From Clostridia bacterium (GTDB lineage: Bacteria > Bacillota > Clostridia > Christensenellales > Aristaeellaceae), in contig JAGBEX010000011.1 in NCBI GenBank assembly GCA_017936765.1, positions 1-56,558 of the forward strand: 56,558 nt of DNA. Direction: 5' to 3'. Below are positions 1 through 6,841 of the stretch, in pieces. Numbering within the stretch: position 1 is the stretch's first letter; the number at the start of each line of letters is the position of its first letter. Below the pieces are notes generated by a model. It was not told the origin of the DNA and ran no database searches. It was given only the letters and a program-made list of their open reading frames with translations. The translations under genes were made by a program, and so were the position numbers.

Positions 1-115
1 CAAAGTATCCATACCATTCATCGGTATCTTGACTCTCGGATATGATTTTATCAGCAATAGCACAAGCGTATTTATCATCTTTCGATGTCAAATTTGCAAC
101 GAGGTTTTCGTGCAT
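1..115 (-). CDS. Partial hypothetical protein (N-terminal end only)
   Basis: The leftmost bases read on the minus strand as the first 38 codons of a gene that continues past the window edge. The start is the ATG at 113-115, with GGAGGT about 8 nt upstream (124-129), which is a good ribosome site. The peptide opens MHENLVANLTSKDDKYAC and is polar and probably helical. It faintly recalls the opening of small HEAT-like repeat proteins, but this is too short to assign. Its frame and ribosome site make it more likely real than the overlapping plus-strand frame. Confidence 0.6.
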   Translation of the reverse strand, partial: MHENLVANLTSKDDKYACAIADKIISESQDTDEWYGYF

Positions 116-173
116 TAAATCTCACCTCCAAATTCAAGTTTCCCGCTTTCATTCTATCACAGCAGAACAAGAA

Positions 174-199
174 ACAGCAAGCCATGGCAGGCTTGCTGC
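174..199 (-). terminator. Rho-independent terminator of the small membrane protein gene
   Basis: Arms AGCAAGCC (176-183) and GGCTTGCT (190-197) enclose a 6-nt loop. On the minus strand the stem is followed by a T-rich tract (GTTTCTTGTTC). It lies just past the stop of the gene at 215-502 and separates it from the partial gene on the left. Confidence 0.65.
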
Positions 200-214
200 T
201 TCGGTGTTTCCTTG

Positions 215-502
215 TCAGTTCTCCTTGATGGTGTTGGCGGCGATCTGCGCCAGGTACTCGTTGTTCTGCTGGGTCTTTTCGATCAGCTCGCCAAAGCCGT
301 ACATCAGCAGCGCGCTGAGCCACAGACCAACGAACATGACCACATAGGTGGGGATCATGGCCAGCAGGATCGTCGTGGGGCTGGTGTTGGCGGTCTCAGC
401 GGCGAAGAAGGGTACCAGCAGCATGAGTGCCCCCAGCAGAATGCCCAGCCAGAAAATCACCTTGGACAGGGTCTTGATCTTTTTCCCGATGTTCTTGAAC
501 AT
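215..502 (-). CDS. Small two-helix membrane protein
   Basis: This encodes 95 residues starting MFKNIGKKIKTLSK. I chose the ATG at 500-502 because TCCTCC on the plus strand (511-516) gives a GGAGGA ribosome site at correct spacing; the frame is open further upstream but that part lies over the promoter. Two hydrophobic helices lie at about residues 16-38 and 46-72. The N-terminus is basic and the C-terminal tail polar (GELIEKTQQNNEYLAQIAAN), so both ends are probably cytoplasmic. No catalytic motif is visible. Similar small membrane proteins are common and uncharacterised in Clostridia. It has its own promoter, divergent from the sigma factor gene, and its own terminator. Confidence 0.75.
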   Translation of the reverse strand: MFKNIGKKIKTLSKVIFWLGILLGALMLLVPFFAAETANTSPTTILLAMIPTYVVMFVGLWLSALLMYGFGELIEKTQQNNEYLAQIAANTIKEN

Positions 503-533
503 GGATTTGTCCTCCCTAACCTGTAATACAGCC

Positions 534-562
534 ATGGTAGCACAGCGAAGAAAATTTGTCAA
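534..562 (-). promoter_or_regulatory. Sigma-A promoter for the small membrane protein
   Basis: On the minus strand TTGACA (557-562) is followed by a 17-nt spacer and TACCAT (534-539), about 30 nt ahead of the start codon. It lies back to back with the putative ECF promoter of the next gene. Confidence 0.7.
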
Positions 563-566
563 TTTC

Positions 567-597
567 TGCACCCGTTGGGGGTGTTTCATTCGTCTAT
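567..597 (+). promoter_or_regulatory. Putative autoregulatory ECF-type promoter
   Basis: TGCACCC (567-573), a 17-nt spacer and CGTCTAT (591-597) resemble the TGCAACC / CGTC promoters that clostridial ECF sigma factors use on their own genes. No good sigma-A promoter lies between here and the sigma gene. The match is inferred from pattern memory and not from an alignment. Confidence 0.45.
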
Positions 598-618
598 ATA
601 GGTGAAAGGGGTGAGCGC

Positions 619-1107
619 ATGGACGAGGCGCTGATGCTGGCGTGGATGGAACGCTATGGCACGGAGATCAAGCGGCTGTGCCTGATGCTGCTCAAGGACT
701 TGCATCTGGCAGAGGATGCAGCGCAGGAGACCTTCATCAAGGCCTGGCGCGGGTATGCCGGCTTTCGGCAGGCATCGGGCGAGAAAACCTGGCTGATGCA
801 CATTGCCGTAAATGTATGCCGGGATATGCTGCGCGGGCAATGGTTCCGCAGGCTCGATCGGCGCATCACCCCGGAGGAGCTGCCCCTGACCTATGCTCCC
901 GACTGGCCGGATCCCACCCTGGCCATGGAGATCGCCGCGCTGCCCCTGCACCAGCGGGAGGCCATTCTGCTGCGGTATTGGCAGGGCATGGAGGTGGGGG
1001 AGATCGCCCAGGCGATGGGGTGCAGCGTGAATACGGTGAAATCCAACCTGCAGCGGGGCAAGCGCAGGCTGAAGGAAAAACTGGAAGGGTGGTACGACGA
1101 TGAATGA
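619..1107 (+). CDS. RNA polymerase sigma factor, ECF (sigma-70 family)
   Basis: This is a 162-residue ECF sigma factor, the usual family length. I chose the ATG at 619 because AAAGGGGTGAG lies immediately upstream. Region 2 (about residues 5-75) contains the core-binding and -10-melting signature LAEDAAQETFIKAWR. Region 4 (about residues 105-155) carries a helix-turn-helix, EVGEIAQAMGCSVNTVKSNL, which reads the -35 element. It would direct RNA polymerase to a small regulon under an extracytoplasmic signal. The stop overlaps the next gene by 8 nt, the usual arrangement for a translationally coupled anti-sigma partner. The promoter at 567-597 suggests autoregulation. Confidence 0.93.
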   Translation: MDEALMLAWMERYGTEIKRLCLMLLKDLHLAEDAAQETFIKAWRGYAGFRQASGEKTWLMHIAVNVCRDMLRGQWFRRLDRRITPEELPLTYAPDWPDPTLAMEIAALPLHQREAILLRYWQGMEVGEIAQAMGCSVNTVKSNLQRGKRRLKEKLEGWYDDE

Positions 1108-2227
1108 CACCATGAAAAAAGCCCTCGACTGCCAGCTTTCCCAGGTGAAATGGACGGCAGAAGATGCCCAGGCTGTATGCCGACGAATGCAGGAAGCGTC
1201 AAAGACGACCAGGAGAAAGTGGCCTGCAGGGCTTGTGCTGGTGGCGGCGCTGATGTTGGCCGCTACGGTGGCGCTGGCCATGGCTCGGGAGCATGGTCTG
1301 CTGGATTTTATCCACCACTACAATGCCTTCATTCCCGGTGATGCGCAGCAATATGTGCAGACCAATGTAGCCACCTTCGATCATGAGCTGGTGACGCTCC
1401 ATGTGCGGGAAAGCTACTACGATGGCCGAACCCTGCGTATGACGCTGGACGTGGTGCCGAAGGAAGAAAATATGCTGCTTCTGAGCAGTACAGCAAGGTT
1501 TGATGATGCGTGGCAGGATGTGATCAACCTGGAGGCTGGGGCGGGCGACCCGGCTGACATCCGGCAGGTGAAGGACATGATCTCTTCCGAAACAAAGCTC
1601 TATCGGGTCTCGGTGGAGGGGAAAGCAGAAGGTGTGTGGCCGATGCCTCCTGGTCACAGCGGCTTTGAAAACTATGTTCTCGATCCGGAGACCGGCGTGC
1701 TGACCTTCTACCATCAGGAGCTGTTCGGCGACGATCAGCCCCAGCGAAGGGTAGAGCTGGAGGTAAAGCTCTCACAATACCCCGGCGAGGCAAAGGATAA
1801 GGCGGTGTATACGCACACGCTGGAGGTGACCTCCGCAGCCGTAGAAACGCCGACCTATGTGAGCGAAACGTTGGTGGATTACCCCCAGGCAGGGGCGCAG
1901 ATCACCAGGCTCCTGCTGGAGGTAAAGCCCCAGGAAATCTACTATACCATTGAGTTTACGGCGCTGGAATATCAGCTCACGCCCCATAGGAAAAGCAGCG
2001 CTGTTCTGTTTGAGTTTGTGGATGCTGGCTCACAGGTGAAAAAGCTGCCCTATGGGCTGCTCGGTACCTATAGTGTGCGTCCGGTGGGGGAAAACCGGTA
2101 TGTGCAATGGGGGACGCTGGGACGCCAGGAGCTGCACGAGAGCTACCAGCTCCGGGCATACCATGCGGACGACCGCACCCGCTATGAGACCATGACCATT
2201 CCGGTGACATTGGTGAATGACGAATAA
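1100..2227 (+). CDS. Single-pass membrane protein, probable anti-sigma factor
   Basis: This 375-residue protein overlaps the ECF sigma gene by 8 nt. An N-terminal cytoplasmic segment (residues 1-42) is followed by one transmembrane helix (about 43-62, LVLVAALMLAATVALAMA) and a large extracytoplasmic region rich in beta-strand-like sequence. The topology and gene order match anti-sigma proteins of the DUF4179/RsgI type, which hold the sigma factor at the membrane until a surface signal arrives. I see no zinc-binding HxxxCxxC motif, so it is not a classical ZAS anti-sigma factor. The signal is unknown. The assignment rests mainly on context. It ends at a bidirectional terminator. Confidence 0.72.
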   Translation: MNDTMKKALDCQLSQVKWTAEDAQAVCRRMQEASKTTRRKWPAGLVLVAALMLAATVALAMAREHGLLDFIHHYNAFIPGDAQQYVQTNVATFDHELVTLHVRESYYDGRTLRMTLDVVPKEENMLLLSSTARFDDAWQDVINLEAGAGDPADIRQVKDMISSETKLYRVSVEGKAEGVWPMPPGHSGFENYVLDPETGVLTFYHQELFGDDQPQRRVELEVKLSQYPGEAKDKAVYTHTLEVTSAAVETPTYVSETLVDYPQAGAQITRLLLEVKPQEIYYTIEFTALEYQLTPHRKSSAVLFEFVDAGSQVKKLPYGLLGTYSVRPVGENRYVQWGTLGRQELHESYQLRAYHADDRTRYETMTIPVTLVNDE

Positions 2228-2228
2228 A

Positions 2229-2260
2229 GCAAAGCCCCCGCCAGCTGGCGGGGGCTTTGC
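2229..2260. terminator. Bidirectional terminator between convergent genes
   Basis: This is a perfect 16+16 inverted repeat. The left arm begins GCAAAGCCCCCG and the right arm mirrors it exactly. It sits 1 nt after the anti-sigma stop and 1 nt before the stop of the minus-strand methyltransferase, so it can serve both transcripts. Confidence 0.85.
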
Positions 2261-2261
2261 T

Positions 2262-2969
2262 TCATCGATTCTTGCGCACCTCCATCATCACAAAGGTCAG
2301 CATCTCATCCAGGCCTCTGGTCATAAAGGCCTTGTCGTTCATGGCGTATTCATGCCCGGTGGCGAACCAGTCCTCCCATACCTCCTGGAAATGGGCGGAT
2401 TCGTAGGTGCGGATGGTGATGTCCTCTGCCTCGGCGGCCAGATGGTCTGTCCACCAGGCGGGGCTGTGGAACAGGGTGGATTCATCGCCTGCCCATTCCT
2501 GCAGGAGAGGCGCAGAGTGCATGGCTTCATCGCGGATGCCGGGCATGGCCAGCAGAATGCTGCCGCCGGGAGCGATCAGGGGCAGGATCTTGCTGGCGAA
2601 GATCCCCTTTTCGCCGCCAAAGTAGTGGTAGGCGTCCACGCTGACGATGCTCTGGAAAAAGCTGTGGGCAAAGGGCAGGGTGTGGGCATCGGCATGGATG
2701 GGGATCAGCTTGTGCTGCTGCGCCCAGCTTTGGGTGCGCTGCCAGTTGCTGGTGGCGTCCACCCACAGGTCGGTGGCGAAGACCTTCTCGGCCTTGGTTT
2801 CCTTCGCAAGGAACAGCGAGGTGACGCCCGTGCCGCAGCCCAGATCCAGCACATAGCCGCCGGGGATGGCATCGGGGGCGTTGAGAAGCAGCTCGTGCAG
2901 AAGCTTGAGAGAGTTGGGGCCCATCAGGTATTCCCTGGTGAAAAAATCCTTGTAGTTGTTGATGTGCAT
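2262..2969 (-). CDS. SAM-dependent class I methyltransferase
   Basis: This encodes 235 residues starting MHINNYKDFFTREYLMGPNS. The ATG at 2967-2969 follows GGAGGAACCACC on the minus strand. The SAM-binding motif I is YVLDLGCGTGVTSLFLAKET (about residues 45-64). Motif II follows near VFATDLWVD, with an acidic residue for the ribose. The later SIVSVDAYHYFGGEKG segment resembles the UbiE/small-molecule branch. Substrate cannot be told; small-molecule methylation is more likely than RNA. Its most distinctive feature is its leader: the start codon lies just past a terminator that competes with a long upstream structure (2986-3152), so expression is probably set by attenuation. Confidence 0.85.
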   Translation of the reverse strand: MHINNYKDFFTREYLMGPNSLKLLHELLLNAPDAIPGGYVLDLGCGTGVTSLFLAKETKAEKVFATDLWVDATSNWQRTQSWAQQHKLIPIHADAHTLPFAHSFFQSIVSVDAYHYFGGEKGIFASKILPLIAPGGSILLAMPGIRDEAMHSAPLLQEWAGDESTLFHSPAWWTDHLAAEAEDITIRTYESAHFQEVWEDWFATGHEYAMNDKAFMTRGLDEMLTFVMMEVRKNR

Positions 2970-2985
2970 GGTGGTTCCTCCAATC

Positions 2986-3152
2986 AAAAAATGTAAGGTA
3001 CGCTGCACATTGCCTTACATTTTTGCTGGTACAAGTGGGAAGCTAAGGCATTTGCAGCGCACCTGAACAGAAGAAGCCGCGCTTCTTTCCGTTCGGGTAA
3101 TGGGTTTCTGCAAATCGCTACCTTAGAATTCCCAACTCCTTTGCATTTTGTT
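2986..3152 (-). promoter_or_regulatory. Orphan structured leader with terminator/antiterminator choice
   Basis: Minus-strand RNA of about 165 nt runs from a strong promoter to a terminator just before the methyltransferase ribosome site. Three elements are visible. (1) A nested fold spans 3033-3138; its closing helices pair GUUGGGAA with UUCCCAC, CUAAGG with CCUUAG and UUUGCAG with CUGCAAA, capped by an arm pairing AAGAAG with CUUCUU. (2) A 12-bp perfect terminator stem (2987-2998 with 3013-3024) is followed by Us. (3) The 3' side of the first fold (3043-3063) can instead pair with the terminator's 5' arm and loop (2997-3017) over about 20 nt with one bulge. The folds exclude each other, which is the logic of a riboswitch. 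I do not recognise the class. Confidence 0.65.
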
Positions 3153-3158
3153 GATTTC

Positions 3159-3187
3159 AGTATACATGACCATTCTCGGTCTGTCAA
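3159..3187 (-). promoter_or_regulatory. Consensus sigma-A promoter for the structured leader
   Basis: On the minus strand TTGACA (3182-3187), exactly 17 nt, then TATACT (3159-3164). Transcription should start near 3152. The -35 element overlaps the stop codon of the upstream tRNA-dihydrouridine synthase gene, so the leader and methyltransferase form a separate transcript. Confidence 0.85.
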
Positions 3188-4125
3188 GGCACAAACCCCG
3201 GGGCCTCCCGCAGGGGCGCTTGCAAAAGCTTCTCCACCGCGGCGTGGTAGGTGTAGGGGTTGGTTTTGGCGATGAGCTTCATCATTTTTTCGGGGCGCTC
3301 GAAGCAGCAGGCCACGTGTTTCATCAGGCCCCGCATTTTGCAATGCACCTGATCTTTGGGGAAGATGCGGCTGTACTCCTGCTCCAGGGCATCGTGGTAG
3401 CGGGCGATCTCCTCCACGGTGAGAGCAGCGCCGCCGCCCAGCTGCCGGGGTAGGGCGGGATTGGCCAGCAGGCCGCGACCGAGCATCATGGGCATGAGGG
3501 GATAGTCGGCTTGCAGCGCCTGGCAGGCGGGCAGGTCGAACAGGTCGCCGTTGTACACCAGGGGCAGGCCGGTTTGTGCGGCCAGCCGGAAGGCCTCGGG
3601 ATACACGTCCCCCTTATAGAACTGCACCCGCAGCCGGGGGTGGATGATCAGCTCCTTCATGGGGTATTGCCGCAGGATTTCCAGCAGGGCGTCCCATTCT
3701 TCCGGGGCGGCAAAGCCAATGCGGGTCTTGATGGAGATGGGCAGGGGCGAATGGGCGAAGATCTCGTTCAGGAAGGCACGCAGCGCCTCCGGCTCCCGGA
3801 GCATCCCCGCGCCTTTGCCCTTGGCGGTCACCGTGCCGGAGGGACAGCCGATGTTCAGGTTCACCTCATCGTAGCCCCGCGCCTGCATCTCCTGCGCCGC
3901 CCAGAGGAAATGCTCCGGGTAGCGGGTCATGATCTGCGGCACCACAGGTACGCCCTCGTTGTTTTCCGGGGCGATGTCCCGGCGCTCCCGGGGCGAAAAG
4001 CAATGATGGCTGGTGGGACTGACGAAGGGGATGTAATACTTCTCCACGCCGCCAAACAGCTGGTGATGTACCCGCCGGAAAACCGCATCGGTAAGACTCT
4101 CCAGGGGAGCAGAACGAATGTCCAT
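3184..4125 (-). CDS. dus: tRNA-dihydrouridine synthase (Dus family)
   Basis: This 313-residue flavoenzyme reduces uridine to dihydrouridine in the tRNA D-loop using FMN and NADPH. It starts MDIRSAPLESLTDAVFRRVH at the ATG 4123-4125. The catalytic segment NLNIGCPSGTVTAKGKGAGM puts the proton-donating Cys at residue 94, inside the family pattern NxGCP. A TIM barrel fills the first 230 or so residues, with phosphate-binding glycines near PMMLGRGLLANP, and a helical domain ends the protein. The first residues are shorter than in DusB. No partner gene is evident. Its stop codon lies inside the -35 box of the next promoter on the same strand. Confidence 0.93.
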   Translation of the reverse strand: MDIRSAPLESLTDAVFRRVHHQLFGGVEKYYIPFVSPTSHHCFSPRERRDIAPENNEGVPVVPQIMTRYPEHFLWAAQEMQARGYDEVNLNIGCPSGTVTAKGKGAGMLREPEALRAFLNEIFAHSPLPISIKTRIGFAAPEEWDALLEILRQYPMKELIIHPRLRVQFYKGDVYPEAFRLAAQTGLPLVYNGDLFDLPACQALQADYPLMPMMLGRGLLANPALPRQLGGGAALTVEEIARYHDALEQEYSRIFPKDQVHCKMRGLMKHVACCFERPEKMMKLIAKTNPYTYHAAVEKLLQAPLREAPGFVP

Positions 4126-4172
4126 AGCCCGCCGCCTTTCCAAAAAACTGGTGATATTATAGCATATTTTGC

Positions 4173-4201
4173 TTGACAAACGCAATTTCCGCCGCTATAA
4201 T
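4173..4201 (+). promoter_or_regulatory. Consensus sigma-A promoter for the ABC exporter operon
   Basis: TTGACA (4173-4178), 17-nt spacer, TATAAT (4196-4201): a perfect consensus. The exporter start codon follows 32 nt downstream after GGAGGAAAT. Confidence 0.9.
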
Positions 4202-4233
4202 GTCCGCCCAAAGAAAAAAAGGAGGAAATTTTG

Positions 4234-5211
4234 ATGCGTTTTTTGGAGGCAGAAGGCCTGAGCAAAACCTACATCCGCCGCTGCAAGCCCAAGGACGGCG
4301 GCATCTCCCGGCTGTGGAAGCGTGACACCCAGGTGATCAACGCCCTGCAGGATGCGTCCTTCTCTGTGGATGAGGGCGAGCTGGTGGGTCTCATCGGCCC
4401 CAATGGCGCAGGCAAATCCACCACGGTGAAGCTGCTCACCGGCATCCTCACCCCCACCGGCGGCACCTGCCGGGTGGATGGCCGGGTGCCGTGGCTGGAG
4501 CGCCGGGAACACGTGCGTCACCTGGGCGCGGTGTTCGGCCAGCGCACCCAGCTGTGGTGGGACGTGCCGATTCACGATTCCTTTCTGCTCCTGCGGGATG
4601 TGTACAGCATGGACAAGGCAGCCTGGCAGCGTCGGCTGGACGAGCTGGTGGACGCCCTGGACCTGGAGGAATTCCTCCACACGCCCCTGCGGCAATTGAG
4701 CCTTGGCCAGCGGATGCGGGCAGAGCTGTGCGGGTCGCTTTTGCACCAGCCCAGGCTGCTTTTTCTGGACGAACCCACCATTGGCCTGGACGCGGTGAGC
4801 AAGCTGAAGCTCCGCGCCTTTCTGAAGGAAGAGAACCGCCAGCGCGGCACCACCATCCTGCTCACCACCCACGACATGGAGGATATGCTGGCGCTGTGCC
4901 AGCGGGTGATGGTGCTGGGCAGGGGCAAGCTGCTCTACGATGGGCAGCTGGACGCCCTCCTGCGCCGCTACGACACGGTGCATACCCTGCGCTGCACCTT
5001 TGATGGGCAGGCCGATCTGTCTCGCCTGCCTGCCGCCATCCATCAGGAGCGGGACGGCGAGGCTTATGCCCTGACCTTCGCTCCGGCGGAGATCCCCACG
5101 AGAGAGGTGCTGAGCCATGTGCTGGCCTGCGGCACCATTCGCGAAATGACCCTGAAGGAGCAGAACATCGACCACCTGATCGCCCGGATGTACGAGGAGA
5201 TGCAGCTATGA
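4234..5211 (+). CDS. ABC-2 type exporter, ATP-binding protein
   Basis: This 325-residue ATPase energises the two permeases encoded next. I start at ATG 4234, with GGAGGAAAT 4-12 nt upstream, although a TTG directly precedes it. Walker A is LIGPNGAGKSTTVKLL (about residues 51-66), the signature motif is LSLGQRMRAE, Walker B is LLFLDEPTIGLD, and the switch His lies in TTHDMEDM. The stretch VFGQRTQLWWDVP is characteristic of the COG4586 subfamily, always paired with two COG4587/COG3694-type permeases. The C-terminal 90 residues form an extra domain. The substrate is unknown; relatives export drugs or lipids. The stop overlaps the next start (ATGA). Confidence 0.93.
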   Translation: MRFLEAEGLSKTYIRRCKPKDGGISRLWKRDTQVINALQDASFSVDEGELVGLIGPNGAGKSTTVKLLTGILTPTGGTCRVDGRVPWLERREHVRHLGAVFGQRTQLWWDVPIHDSFLLLRDVYSMDKAAWQRRLDELVDALDLEEFLHTPLRQLSLGQRMRAELCGSLLHQPRLLFLDEPTIGLDAVSKLKLRAFLKEENRQRGTTILLTTHDMEDMLALCQRVMVLGRGKLLYDGQLDALLRRYDTVHTLRCTFDGQADLSRLPAAIHQERDGEAYALTFAPAEIPTREVLSHVLACGTIREMTLKEQNIDHLIARMYEEMQL

Positions 5212-6008
5212 GAAACAAGCTTCGGCCGTACCTCACAGCCTTCCGCGTCCGCGCCCTGCTGGAGACCCAGTACCGTGGCGCTGCCCTGGGCGGGTTGGTG
5301 ACCCAGCTGTTCTTTGGGCTGGTGTATGCTTATCTGTACGCCGCACTCTATGCGGGCAGCGATCCCGCCGGGCTTCGTGCCACGGTGACCTATGTGTGGC
5401 TGCAGCAGATGTTCTTCCGGGCGCTGTTCGTCAGCGATGGAGAATTGCAGCAGCAGATCCTCTCCGGCTCCCTGGCCTATACGCTGTGCCGCCCGGTGGA
5501 TCAGCACCTGTACTGGATCAGCCGCAACCTGGCTGCCCAGGTCGTGGGTATGCTGATGCGCGCTTTGCCCATGCTGGCGCTGCAGCTCATCGTTCCGGCG
5601 GAGGTGCGCATGGCGCTGCCTGCCAGTCCCCTGGCACTGGTGCAGTTTGTGGTGAGCCTGCTGCTGGGCGTGTTCTGCGTGTCGCAGATCCACGCCATCG
5701 GCCTGGCACTGACCATGAAGACCCTGGACAACCGCGGCCTGAGCGCCATGCTGAGCCTGCTGCTCATGACATTCTCCGGCAATGTGATCCCCCTGACCCT
5801 TTTCCCCGACAGCCTGCAAACGCTGATGCGCTTCCAGCCCTTTGCCCAAGCGCTGGACGCACCCATCCGTGCCTATCTGTATGCGCCGCCCATGGGGGAG
5901 TGGCTCGTCAGCGTGGCGGTGCAGGTGGTGTGGATCGCCGTGCTGATGGCGCTGGGGCGCTGGATGTGGGCGCGGCAGCTCCGCAATGTGACCGTGCAGG
6001 GAGGCTGA
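5208..6008 (+). CDS. ABC-2 type exporter, permease subunit 1
   Basis: This 266-residue integral membrane protein has about six hydrophobic helices, for example LVTQLFFGLVYAYLYAALYA and VQFVVSLLLGVFCVSQIHAI. It starts at the ATG overlapping the ATPase stop, so the two are translationally coupled. It belongs with the pfam06182-type ABC-2 permeases that form heterodimers with the next gene product. It would line the export pore powered by the upstream ATPase. The N-terminal FRVRALLETQYRGAALGG segment resembles the coupling helix region of these permeases. No substrate-specific residue can be named. Confidence 0.87.
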   Translation: MRNKLRPYLTAFRVRALLETQYRGAALGGLVTQLFFGLVYAYLYAALYAGSDPAGLRATVTYVWLQQMFFRALFVSDGELQQQILSGSLAYTLCRPVDQHLYWISRNLAAQVVGMLMRALPMLALQLIVPAEVRMALPASPLALVQFVVSLLLGVFCVSQIHAIGLALTMKTLDNRGLSAMLSLLLMTFSGNVIPLTLFPDSLQTLMRFQPFAQALDAPIRAYLYAPPMGEWLVSVAVQVVWIAVLMALGRWMWARQLRNVTVQGG

Positions 6009-6012
6009 TGAG

Positions 6013-6801
6013 ATGCGATACCTTTACCATGCCATGTGCATGAACCTGAAAAGCATTGCCCAGTACCGGGCGTCCTTCCTGATGCAGAATATCGCCCAGT
6101 TCGTCATGGTGGGCGGCGAGTTCCTGGCCGTGGTGGTGCTGATGACCCGCTTCACCTCCGCCGGGCAATGGAGTGCCGATGAGATCATGTTCTTCTGGGG
6201 TGTGATGCAATTCACCTTTGCCCTGTGCGAGTGCCTGGGGCGAGGGATCTCCACCTTTGCGTACTATGTGGGCAGCGGCGATTTCGATACCATGCTGCTG
6301 CGGCCGCGCCCGCTGATGCAGCAGGTGATGGGACACCGGCTGGATCCCCGCCGCCTGGGCGGGATGATCGTGGGCGGGGGCGCCATTGCGCTTTCTTGCG
6401 CCCGGCTGAACATCCCCTGGACGGCGGAAAGGCTTGGCCTGACGCTGATGGCGGCGGTGGGCGGGTTCTTCCTGATCCTGGGGCTGTTCCTCATTGAGGC
6501 CACGGTGAGCTTCTTCTCCGTGCGCTCCATCGAAATGGTGAATGTGCTGACCTATGGCGGCCGTGCCACCTGCCAGTACCCCTCCGACCTGTATCCCAGG
6601 CCGCTGCGCATCCTGTTCACCTGGGTGGCGCCCTTTGCGCTGAGTATGCACCTGCCCATCAGCTATGTGCTGGGTAAGCCGCTGTTCCATGTTCCCACTG
6701 CGCTGGTGTGGCTGGCGCCCTTGGCGGGGCCGCTGTTCTTTCTGATGATGACCAGGGTGTGGCATGTGGGCGTGCGGCATTATCGGTCGACGGGGACGTA
6801 A
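6013..6801 (+). CDS. ABC-2 type exporter, permease subunit 2
   Basis: This is the second permease of the heterodimer, with 262 residues and again about six membrane helices. It starts MRYLYHAMCMNLKSIAQYRA four nt after the previous stop, with GGGAGGCTGATGAG as ribosome site. The opening NLKSIAQYRASFLMQNIAQF is typical of the COG3694 partner. A PRPLMQQVMGHRLDPRRLGG loop sits in the cytoplasm between helices. Together with the two upstream genes it makes a complete ATPase + permease + permease exporter in one transcript, closed by the hairpin at 6805-6835. Confidence 0.87.
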   Translation: MRYLYHAMCMNLKSIAQYRASFLMQNIAQFVMVGGEFLAVVVLMTRFTSAGQWSADEIMFFWGVMQFTFALCECLGRGISTFAYYVGSGDFDTMLLRPRPLMQQVMGHRLDPRRLGGMIVGGGAIALSCARLNIPWTAERLGLTLMAAVGGFFLILGLFLIEATVSFFSVRSIEMVNVLTYGGRATCQYPSDLYPRPLRILFTWVAPFALSMHLPISYVLGKPLFHVPTALVWLAPLAGPLFFLMMTRVWHVGVRHYRSTGT

Positions 6802-6804
6802 ATG

Positions 6805-6835
6805 AAGACCCAAGCCGCAGTGTGGCTTGGGTCTT
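6805..6835. terminator. Terminator between convergent genes
   Basis: AAGACCCAAGCC (6805-6816) pairs with GGCTTGGGTCTT (6824-6835), a 12-bp stem with a 7-nt loop. It sits just after the permease stop and just before the stop of the minus-strand XRE gene. Confidence 0.75.
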
Positions 6836-6841
6836 GGCATA

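Noticed and set aside
3184..4125. A parS-like CACGTGTTTCA stretch near 3313
   Set aside because: It lies in the dus coding region and matches only part of the 16-bp parS palindrome; no full parS was found by eye.
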